From Natrinema salaciae (lineage in GTDB: Archaea > Halobacteriota > Halobacteria > Halobacteriales > Natrialbaceae): a stretch of DNA of 64,000 bases. The notes below the pieces were generated by a model. The model had not been told where the DNA came from and did no database searches. It saw only the letters and a list, made by a program, of their open reading frames with translations. Of this stretch, positions 58,161-64,000 are shown piece after piece (position 1 is the stretch's first letter; each line of letters begins with the position of its first letter). The stretch is taken from positions 427,860 through 491,859 of the forward strand of contig NZ_FOFD01000004.1 in the NCBI RefSeq assembly GCF_900110865.1, written 5' to 3'. The position numbers and the translations under genes were made by a program.

Positions 58161-59216
58161 ATGCAACACAGAACGCTCGGCGACTCCGGAGTCGAGGTCA
58201 GCGAGGTCGGCTTCGGCGCGTGGGTCGTCGGTACCGACTGGTGGGGCGACCGCTCGGAGGACGACGCGATCGAGATGGTTCAGTACGCCGTCGACCAGGG
58301 GATCACCTACTTCGACACGGGCGACGTCTACGGCCACGGCCGCAGCGAGGAACTGCTCGGGCAGGCGTTGGCCGAGGTCCGCGACGAGGTCACCGTCGCC
58401 ACCAAGGTCGGCTACGACTTCTACGACAATCCGCAGGCCGGCCACGGAGAACTCCCCAAGGAGATGGAGCCGGACTACCTTCGGGACGCCGTCGAGGAGA
58501 GCTTAGAGCGCCTCGAGCTGGACTCGGTCGACGTCCTCCAGCTCCACAACGCCGACGTCGACGAGATCACGCCCGACGTGCTCGAGCTGCTCGACGAGCT
58601 CGAGGAGGAGGGGACGATCGACGCCACCGGCCTCGCGCTCGGCCCCTCGATCGGCTGGCTCGCCGAGGGCGACCTCGCCATCGAGGAGGAGTTCGACTCC
58701 GTCCAGCTCGTCTGGAACGTACTCGAGCAGGAGGTCGGCAACCACTTCCTCGAGACGATCGAACGAACGGGCTCGTCGACGAGTCTGATCCCCCGCGTGC
58801 CCCACTCCTCGGGCATCCTCAACGAACAGGTCACGCCCGACACCGAACTCGGCGAGGGCGACCACCGCGGCTTCCGCCCCGACGAGTGGTACGAGACCGG
58901 CTGGGAGAAACTCGAGGCGCTGCGCTTCCTCGAACGGGACGGCGAGCGCACGATGGGCCAGGCGTCGATCGCGTGGCTGCTCGCTCACGACCCCGTCGCG
59001 ACCGTGACGCCGACTTTCCGCACGAAAGCCGACATCGACGAGTGGGCCGCCGCCAGCGACGTGCCGACGCTCACCGACGAGGAGCTGACCCGCGTCGCGG
59101 AACTGTCCGAGAACGACTTCGACATCGACCGCGACGACGGGATGGACTCGCTTCGTTCGTCGGTCGACGGCGCGGACATCGAATCCGCCGGGCTGGACAA
59201 GCTCGCAGCCGACTGA
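58161..59216 (+). CDS. Aldo/keto reductase
   Basis: 351 residues of the AKR family, NADPH-dependent reductases with a TIM barrel. The tetrad is complete: Asp and Tyr in ITYFDTGDVYGHG, Lys in VTVATKVGYDFY, and His in DVLQLHNADVDE. The cofactor end reads MGQASIAWLLAHDPVATVTP. It is annotated in haloarchaea as an aldo/keto or L-glyceraldehyde-3-phosphate-type reductase. The start ATG 58161 (MQHRTLGDSGVEVSEVGFG) is the family start. Transcribed alone. Confidence 0.92.
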   Translation: MQHRTLGDSGVEVSEVGFGAWVVGTDWWGDRSEDDAIEMVQYAVDQGITYFDTGDVYGHGRSEELLGQALAEVRDEVTVATKVGYDFYDNPQAGHGELPKEMEPDYLRDAVEESLERLELDSVDVLQLHNADVDEITPDVLELLDELEEEGTIDATGLALGPSIGWLAEGDLAIEEEFDSVQLVWNVLEQEVGNHFLETIERTGSSTSLIPRVPHSSGILNEQVTPDTELGEGDHRGFRPDEWYETGWEKLEALRFLERDGERTMGQASIAWLLAHDPVATVTPTFRTKADIDEWAAASDVPTLTDEELTRVAELSENDFDIDRDDGMDSLRSSVDGADIESAGLDKLAAD

Positions 59217-59251
59217 TCGGACCGCGACTCGAGCCGCGGCCGCCGGCCGCC

Positions 59252-59521
59252 TCACTCGGCGTCGGTCTCGGTAAGCCTGAACTCGAACTCCAGTCTGCCC
59301 TCCGTCTTCACGTTCACGCCGCCGAGCCGGTCCGAGAGCTGCTCTCGCGCTCGAGAGCTCGGTTCGGCGGTGACCGAGACGCTGTTGCTGTTGGCGTTGT
59401 ACGTGATGTTGCCGACCGCGATGTCGAACTCGAAGAACTCCGGGATCTCCGCTCTGAGTTGCGATCGCACGTCGCCGACGTCCGACCGAACGTCGGCCAT
59501 CTCTTCGTTTAACGTGCCCAT
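59252..59521 (-). CDS. Small acidic protein of unknown function
   Basis: 89 residues. A charged helix (LNEEMADVRSDVGDVRSQLR) leads into a beta-rich part with FEFDIAVGNITYNANSNSVS and VKTEGRLEFEFRLTETD. The Asn-rich central strand is unusual. No family recognised. Start ATG 59521; the gene converges with the aldo/keto reductase (36 bases between stops). Confidence 0.65.
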   Translation of the reverse strand: MGTLNEEMADVRSDVGDVRSQLRAEIPEFFEFDIAVGNITYNANSNSVSVTAEPSSRAREQLSDRLGGVNVKTEGRLEFEFRLTETDAE

Positions 59522-59638
59522 CTCCAGTGGTTGACGGGTGCACGGCTTAACCGTTGAGCATGAACTGTACGGCGTCGGGCGGTCTCGAGACGACGGCTCG
59601 CGGTCCGGGACGCCGTGGCGAACGACGGACCCATCCGC

Positions 59639-59850
59639 TCACGCCGGCATTCGAAGCGCATAGAGGATCGTCAACAGCCCCGACACCTGACTGAGCTGAC
59701 CGAGAACGGTGACAGAGGAAGGGGAGCAGCACGTAGAGCACGACCAGCAGAAACGACCAGCAGGACGGGGATCGCGGGCGCTCGGGTCCCGACTCGAGGG
59801 GGGCGGCGCGTTCGACCGAAACCGCGGCTCCGACGAACTGTCCGTCGTCG
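59639..59850 (-). pseudogene. Small membrane protein remnant with a frameshift
   Basis: Reading right to left, one frame gives AAPLESGPERPRSPS, then SFLLVVLYVLLPFL, a good membrane helix; another frame then continues VTVLGQLSQVSGLLTILYAL and RMPA to a TGA at 59639. Joined, they make two helices of a small membrane protein; each alone breaks off. The shift falls near 59710-59720. No ATG start was settled. The surrounding 59522-60024 (503 bases) has no intact gene apart from promoter-like ATAT runs near 59948-59972. Confidence 0.4.
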
Positions 59851-60024
59851 CGACGCTCGCACTGCTTGTGGTTGCACAGGTCGCGTTCGTCGCCGCGAAC
59901 CTCCTGTGGGTGCCGTTCTCGATACCTCTCGAGGGGGCCCGTATATAGGCCCCTCTATATCTGGGTCGTCTCCCTATCCCGGACGAGAACGACGATCTAG
60001 CCGGAGACCGCACCAACCAGACCC

Positions 60025-60159
60025 ATGATACCGTACGAATTCACCTGCCCGGACTGTCGCCGAGAGATTCCGGTGACCGATCCAATGCGCGAGGCGACGC
60101 TGGCGAACGGCTGTCCCCTCTGCGGACGGTCGGTGGCCAAAGACCATTTCGCGACCTGA
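60025..60159 (+). CDS. 44-residue zinc-ribbon microprotein (DUF7560 type)
   Basis: ATG 60025 opens a 44-residue protein with two C-x2-C knuckles, TCPDC near residue 10 and CPLCG near 31, spaced as in a compact zinc ribbon: MIPYEFTCPDCRREIPVTDP, then TLANGCPLCG. It is typical of very small haloarchaeal zinc proteins that are easy to miss; the DUF7560 label is from memory. It stands alone between a decayed region and the Nudix gene. Function unknown. Confidence 0.72.
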   Translation: MIPYEFTCPDCRREIPVTDPMREATLANGCPLCGRSVAKDHFAT

Positions 60160-60417
60160 CGCCGCCGACTCGGCGCTCGCGACTCGCGTCGACCAGCACG
60201 GAAACGGTGTCGGCGTCCGCCGCCTCCCCACCCGCCGACGGAGACGACCGTCGCAGACGCCGACCCGGCCGTTCCCGTCGACCGACGCGCGACCGCTTCG
60301 TCCGACGGCTGGAGTCACCGCTTCGGCGGCGACTGCACCGGTCCGCTAGGTTCCTTAAGGAGATTGAATGCACTCCATGATAGGTATTTACGTTGGAACG
60401 ATGTGATCTCTCGTATC

Positions 60418-60873
60418 ATGACCACCGTCACGTACGTCCAGAAAGCGTGCGCCTACATCACCCGCCGGACGGGCGAGTTGCTGGTCTTCGAGGGGCCGGG
60501 CCACGACGGACTGCAGGTTCCGAAGGGGACCCTCGAGTCCGGCGAATCGCCGCGAGAGGCGCTGTTCAGGGAAGTGCTCGAGGAGAGTGGGCTGGGAGCG
60601 TTGAGCGGAACGCGGCACCTGACGACCGACGTCTGGACGCGGCGCGAGGAGCCACCGAAACGGTACGTGCGACACTTCTTCCACGCGACCGTGCACGAAC
60701 CTCGCGACCGGTGGACACACACTGTCACCGACGGCGGTGGCGAACACGGCTCCGAATTCGAGTTCCGCTGGGTTCGTCCGACGACCGCGCGGGAGTTCGC
60801 GCTCGACCTCGACGAGTACGTCGGCCTGCTTCCGACGACCGGTGCCGACGCAGCCGTGAACGCCTCGGATTGA
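60418..60873 (+). CDS. Nudix hydrolase
   Basis: 151 residues. The Nudix box starts at GTLESGESPREALFRE and ends LEESGLG, with the REVLEESG helix carrying the metal-binding glutamates. It opens with MTTVTYVQKACAYITRRTGE and ends with an acidic helix. The beta-strand VRHFFHATVHEPRDRW is family-typical. It is unlike the MTH1-like protein at 1953 and lacks its WDDD segment, so a different nucleotide derivative is likely. Start ATG 60418, with a TATA-like GTATTTAC about 30 bases upstream. Confidence 0.85.
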   Translation: MTTVTYVQKACAYITRRTGELLVFEGPGHDGLQVPKGTLESGESPREALFREVLEESGLGALSGTRHLTTDVWTRREEPPKRYVRHFFHATVHEPRDRWTHTVTDGGGEHGSEFEFRWVRPTTAREFALDLDEYVGLLPTTGADAAVNASD

Positions 60874-60946
60874 GCCCGCGACCGGCGACGCGACGACTCC
60901 GACCGGCAGCCAGAAGAGCTATATCGATTTCGTCGTGTTCCCGGGT

Positions 60947-61204
60947 ATGACCCTCCATCGTCGGCAGTATCTCAGCGTCACTGCGGAGGCACTCCACCCC
61001 GGAACGACCGTTCGCTACACCTACCGGACCGGCAGCTCGCTGGCCACCGTCGTCGAGCGAACCGACCGCCTCGTCACGTTCGTCGGCGAGGACTGCGACG
61101 GGACGTTCACGAACGGACAGATCGACCGCCTGTTCGCGGACGGCCGGCTCGAGATCGTCCTCGACGACGAGAGTCACACGCCGGACGACGAGCGATCGGA
61201 CTAA
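60947..61204 (+). CDS. Small acidic uncharacterised protein
   Basis: 85 residues from ATG 60947 (a GTG four codons earlier is possible): MTLHRRQYLSVTAEALHPGT, TTVRYTYRTGSSLATVVERT, FVGEDCDGTFTNGQIDRLFA and an acidic tail. Beta-strand-rich, possibly a small barrel. No family recognised. It follows the Nudix gene by 73 bases in the same direction. Confidence 0.6.
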   Translation: MTLHRRQYLSVTAEALHPGTTVRYTYRTGSSLATVVERTDRLVTFVGEDCDGTFTNGQIDRLFADGRLEIVLDDESHTPDDERSD

Positions 61205-61312
61205 GACCGCAGTCGCCACCACTCGTCGATCCGGTCACCGCTGCTCGACTACCGTTTCCAGCGACGGAGACGGTCTGAAATTACTGCGTCCAGCTACAGA
61301 TGCGGCCTGGAC

Positions 61313-62758
61313 TCACTTCGAGAGTGCGCGCTCGACGGCGTCCGCCACGGTCATCGCCTTCTCGGACAGCGTCTCGGAGACCAGTCCGTCGTCGACGGCC
61401 GCCTCGAGTTCGTCCGCATCGACGATCTCGACCGTGCCGTCGCCCTGCCGGATCACGTCGACGTAGAGGTCGACGTACCGAACGGTATCCGGGAACAGTT
61501 CGACCGGCGTACAGACGTTGACGTAGGTCCCCTTCGACGAGCCGTCGGCCGCCTTGTACGTCGTCGGATACCACCACCGCCCCTCGCGGAACTTCGTCAC
61601 GGCCACGTCGCCGGCCTCCTTGGGCGCGCCGAGCGCGTCGTAGCTGCCGCCGCCGCTCATGGCGCGCTCGAGGGTCACCTTCCCCTCGGGGTCCCAGTCA
61701 GTGACCTCGCCCCGCCCCAGCGAGACGAGTCGGCCGTCGGGTTTGCCGTGGCCGATCTCGAGGCGGTCGCCCTCCGTCGGACCGAACTGACGAGCGACCG
61801 CGGCGAAGGGGAACTCGCCGGCGTCGTCGCCACCGCTCCCGTCGCCGGTTCCGGCCGACCCGCAGACGGCCTCCGCGAAGTCGACCGCCGCGCTCGCGGC
61901 CCGGTCGGCCGCCTTCGTCCGGTGGTGACCCGGCATCGTCGTCTCGACACGCCGTCGAACCCCGTCCAGCGCGAACCGGGACTCGCGACCGAACCAGAGC
62001 CACTCGGTCCGCCGCGGTGCGGCGAGGAGTCCCGGCTCGCCGGGGTCGTCCGGCGCGTCGGCGAGGGCGTCCTCGAGCGCCCGCGCTCGGCCCGCGGCGT
62101 CCTCGAGGGCGGTGCCCATCGCCTCGAGGCCGGCGTCGGCGGCTGCGTGCTGCCAGCGGAGTCCCCATCCGTCGGGCACCTCGACGGTGAGGAGGTCGGT
62201 CATCCCGACGAGTTCCGCGGCGCGCTCGCCGCGCAGCGCCGCGGAGACGCCGGTCCGATCCCGCGAGAGCGTACAGAGCCCGCCCTCGACCTCGAGGGTC
62301 GGCCGGACGAGCGGCCGGTCGTCGTCCCACGGCGGCGCGGGCTCGTGGACCTGCACCCGGTACCGGTTGCCGGCGTCGACGTAGCCGTCGGCGTCGTCGT
62401 ACTGCAGAAAGCCCCGGCGACCGTCGCCGAGGTCGACGACCGCGCCGCTGCCGCCGGCCTCGAGCACCTCCCCGTCGAAGACCGCGCCGCTGGCGGCGTC
62501 GCCCTCCCAGCGGAAGGCATCGATCGCGAGCGTCTCGAGTTCGTTCGCGAGCGTCTCGACCGCCTCGGGCACGCCCGAAAGCTCGACGCCCTGTCGATCG
62601 CGGCTCGTCTCGATCGAAACGTCGGCCGGCGCGGCGTCGAAGGACCGATCGAAGCGGTCCCGGATTGGCTCCGAGGCCTGCACGACCTCGCAATCGATCT
62701 CGCTCAGTAACTGCGTGACGGCCGTCGTGTAGATGCCGCGGACGCGAGCCGTCGTCAT
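61313..62758 (-). CDS. FAU-1 family RNase E/G-like ribonuclease with DUF402 domain
   Basis: 481 residues of the archaeal FAU-1/AU-1 family. The N-terminal two thirds resemble the RNase E/G catalytic region: an S1-like fold (FLQYDDADGYVDAGNRYRVQ), then RPTLEVEGGLCTLSRDRTGV and a WRQ-like VPDGWGLRWQHAAADAGLEA. The last 165 residues are a DUF402 domain (VTLERAMSGGGSYDALGAP, KGTYVNVCTPVELFPDTVRY, YVDLYVDVIRQGDGTVEIVD). The family binds AU-rich RNA and has been shown to act as RNase in rRNA or mRNA processing in some archaea. Start ATG 62758 (MTTARVRGIYTTAVTQLL). Usually single copy in haloarchaea. Confidence 0.9.
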   Translation of the reverse strand: MTTARVRGIYTTAVTQLLSEIDCEVVQASEPIRDRFDRSFDAAPADVSIETSRDRQGVELSGVPEAVETLANELETLAIDAFRWEGDAASGAVFDGEVLEAGGSGAVVDLGDGRRGFLQYDDADGYVDAGNRYRVQVHEPAPPWDDDRPLVRPTLEVEGGLCTLSRDRTGVSAALRGERAAELVGMTDLLTVEVPDGWGLRWQHAAADAGLEAMGTALEDAAGRARALEDALADAPDDPGEPGLLAAPRRTEWLWFGRESRFALDGVRRRVETTMPGHHRTKAADRAASAAVDFAEAVCGSAGTGDGSGGDDAGEFPFAAVARQFGPTEGDRLEIGHGKPDGRLVSLGRGEVTDWDPEGKVTLERAMSGGGSYDALGAPKEAGDVAVTKFREGRWWYPTTYKAADGSSKGTYVNVCTPVELFPDTVRYVDLYVDVIRQGDGTVEIVDADELEAAVDDGLVSETLSEKAMTVADAVERALSK

Positions 62759-62840
62759 CGCCGGCCCTCGCTGAGACGGTGCGGGGGTCGCCGTCGTGGA
62801 TCGCTCGAGCGCGATCCGAGCCCTGCCTCGCACACGGCGA

Positions 62841-63218
62841 TCACCGGAGGGTCTCGCGGTCGGCTGCGAACCGCACGCGGTCGTTGATCGTCGGTCCGAG
62901 GGTCAGTTCGACGTACGCCTCGTCCAGGATGCGCCCGTCCTCGACGGAGACGCCCCAGGTCTCGAACCGGAGCCAGCCACGCATCTCGTCGGCGTGGGTC
63001 GTCAGATCGGCGTAGTCGACGTCGTGTTCGGGGTACTCGTCGCTCGAGTGGGCCAGGTTCATATCGGAGTAGACGGTGTCGTGCTCGGCGAAGAATTCCT
63101 CGAGCGCCGCCGCGTCGTCCGCGACGGCCGCGACGACCGCCTCGGAGGCGGCCCGGAGATCGTCGGTCTCGAGGCCGACATCGCGGAGCGCGCGCTGGGT
63201 TCGCTGGTCGAAGTGCAT
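62841..63218 (-). CDS. Conserved haloarchaeal protein of unknown function
   Basis: 125 residues: MHFDQRTQRALRDVGLETDD, a helical AVVAAVADDAAALEEFFAEH, TVYSDMNLAHSSDEYPEHDV, and a beta-rich end with WLRFETWGVSVEDGRILDEA and LGPTINDRVRFAADRE. Strongly conserved pattern with an acidic surface; no catalytic motif seen. It lies 82 bases upstream of the FAU-1 gene on the same strand, so a shared unit is possible. Start ATG 63218; the frame runs longer upstream but similarity starts here. Confidence 0.72.
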   Translation of the reverse strand: MHFDQRTQRALRDVGLETDDLRAASEAVVAAVADDAAALEEFFAEHDTVYSDMNLAHSSDEYPEHDVDYADLTTHADEMRGWLRFETWGVSVEDGRILDEAYVELTLGPTINDRVRFAADRETLR

Positions 63219-63369
63219 ACGCGCCGGTTGGGCCGGGAGGCCTTTGATAATTCCGAGTCCGAGCAGCCACCGGGTCGGGACGGCGGACCCGAGTCGAGTG
63301 TCGCGGTGCTCGTCCCGACCTCGGCGTCGCCCCATCAGTTTGAACTGGTCCCGGCACGCGGCAGGTACT

Positions 63370-64000
63370 ATGGCGCGAACGACGATTCCGGACCTCCACG
63401 AGGCGTACCGCGACGGGGAGCCGCTCACGATGCTGACCGCGTACGACGCGCCGATCGCCCGACAGGTCGATCGCGGCGGCGTCGATATGATTCTGGTCGG
63501 GGACACGGCTGGCGACAATCACCTCGGATACGACGATACGATTCCGGTCACGATGGCGGAGGCGCTGTCGAACACCGCGGCGGTCGACCGCGCCGTCACG
63601 GACGCGATGGTCATCGGCGACATGCCGTTCGGCAGCTACGGCCAGTCGATGGAGACCTCCGTCGACAACGCCGTTCGGTTTCTGCAGGAAGCCGGCGCCG
63701 ACGCGGTGAAACTCGAGACGGCACCCAACGGCGAGACGACGATCGAGATCATCGATCGGTTGACCGAACTCGGGATTCCGGTCCAGGGACACATCGGGCT
63801 GACGCCACAGCGGATGAACCAGATCGGCGGCGGGTACGTCCAGGGTCGGAACCACTCGAGTTCGGCGGCCACGGACGCGCTCGTCGAAACTGCCGAGCGA
63901 CTGGAGGAGGCCGGCGTATTTGCGGTCGTTCTCGAGACGGTGACGGAGGAAACCGGAAAGGCCGTCACCGAGGCGATCGACGTCCCGACCATCGGGATCG
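63370..64000 (+). CDS. panB: 3-methyl-2-oxobutanoate hydroxymethyltransferase, 5' part (runs off the window)
   Basis: 210 residues visible, open to the window edge. PanB moves a hydroxymethyl group to 3-methyl-2-oxobutanoate, giving ketopantoate, first step of pantothenate and CoA synthesis. Landmarks: LTMLTAYDAPIARQVDRGGV, MILVGDTAGDNHLGYDDTIP with the metal-binding Asp, MVIGDMPFGSYGQSM, ADAVKLETAPNGETT, and VQGHIGLTPQRMNQIGG. The start ATG 63370 (MARTTIPDLHEAY) is the family N-terminus. Divergent from the minus-strand gene ending there. Confidence 0.93.
   Translation, partial: MARTTIPDLHEAYRDGEPLTMLTAYDAPIARQVDRGGVDMILVGDTAGDNHLGYDDTIPVTMAEALSNTAAVDRAVTDAMVIGDMPFGSYGQSMETSVDNAVRFLQEAGADAVKLETAPNGETTIEIIDRLTELGIPVQGHIGLTPQRMNQIGGGYVQGRNHSSSAATDALVETAERLEEAGVFAVVLETVTEETGKAVTEAIDVPTIGI

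Noticed and set aside
59709-59948. Plus-strand frame ending in a hydrophobic helix (LSVVATLALLVVAQVAFVAA)
   Set aside because: The N-terminal half is basic and low-complexity, and the opposite strand gives a better split membrane protein; kept only as an alternative.
1-64000. tRNA, rRNA, CRISPR array or replication origin
   Set aside because: No T-arm-like GTTCGANTC with a matching acceptor stem, no regularly spaced direct repeats, and no Orc1/Cdc6 gene with origin repeats were found by reading.

Overview
The window is chromosomal DNA from a halophilic archaeon (class Halobacteria). Proteins are strongly acidic, DNA is GC-rich with very frequent CTCGAG, and many genes appear leaderless, with a TATA element about 25-28 bases before the start codon. 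Archaeal markers include aIF5A, PDCD5, S19e, a GGM-tailed thermosome subunit, class I LysRS, FAU-1 and a TrmB-family regulator. The profile suggests the Natrialbales side of the haloarchaea, but that placement is inference. No rRNA, tRNA or CRISPR array was seen.

Layout. 1-16.9 kb: 5' part of proS, a quinone oxidoreductase, a PIN-domain remnant, an MTH1-like Nudix hydrolase, an aIF5A-agmatinase pair, then a minus-strand series (Hsp20, UbiB-like kinase, asparagine-synthetase-like ligase, enolase-superfamily protein, membrane-anchored tandem AAA ATPase), followed by two moeA genes flanking a DedA protein and a serine hydrolase. 17-21 kb: a disturbed, lower-GC stretch with a transposase C-terminus, a clipped zinc-ribbon membrane protein, a BtuF-like protein with a JAMM desampylase, a secreted-protein gene whose Tat signal carries an in-frame TGA, and small zinc proteins. 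21-31 kb: sulfatase, DoxX, hisS, an orphan histidine kinase, the S19e-PDCD5-PP-loop cluster, thiL and a site-2 protease. 31-43.5 kb: moaE fusion, CapA-like protein, pyrH-lysS, a PDZ site-2 protease, padR and pitA, then small haloarchaeal proteins and a YgfZ/GcvT-like protein.

43.5-52.5 kb: a frameshifted TrmB regulator with a perfect palindrome upstream, a decayed stretch, a solitary E1-alpha dehydrogenase, a gamma-carbonic-anhydrase-like protein, a coiled-coil/HhH protein, glnA and divergent lrp, and an ABC-transporter remnant. 52.5-64 kb: a hairpin-rich element and the thermosome gene, a TraB-like protein behind a perfect inverted repeat, a HalOD1 protein, small zinc-ribbon and membrane proteins, an acyltransferase, an aldo/keto reductase, a second Nudix protein, FAU-1, and the 5' part of panB, which runs off the end.

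Functional links. aIF5A and agmatinase share an operon and fit the hypusine pathway. moeA1, moeA2, moaE and the JAMM protease connect molybdopterin synthesis with SAMP (ubiquitin-like) biology. glnA and lrp form the usual nitrogen pair. The most unusual content is a set of genes caught in decay (PIN, transposase, Tat protein, TrmB, ABC ATPase, a small membrane protein, possibly the UbiB N-terminus) and the minus-strand ligase plus enolase-superfamily pair, whose product is unknown.
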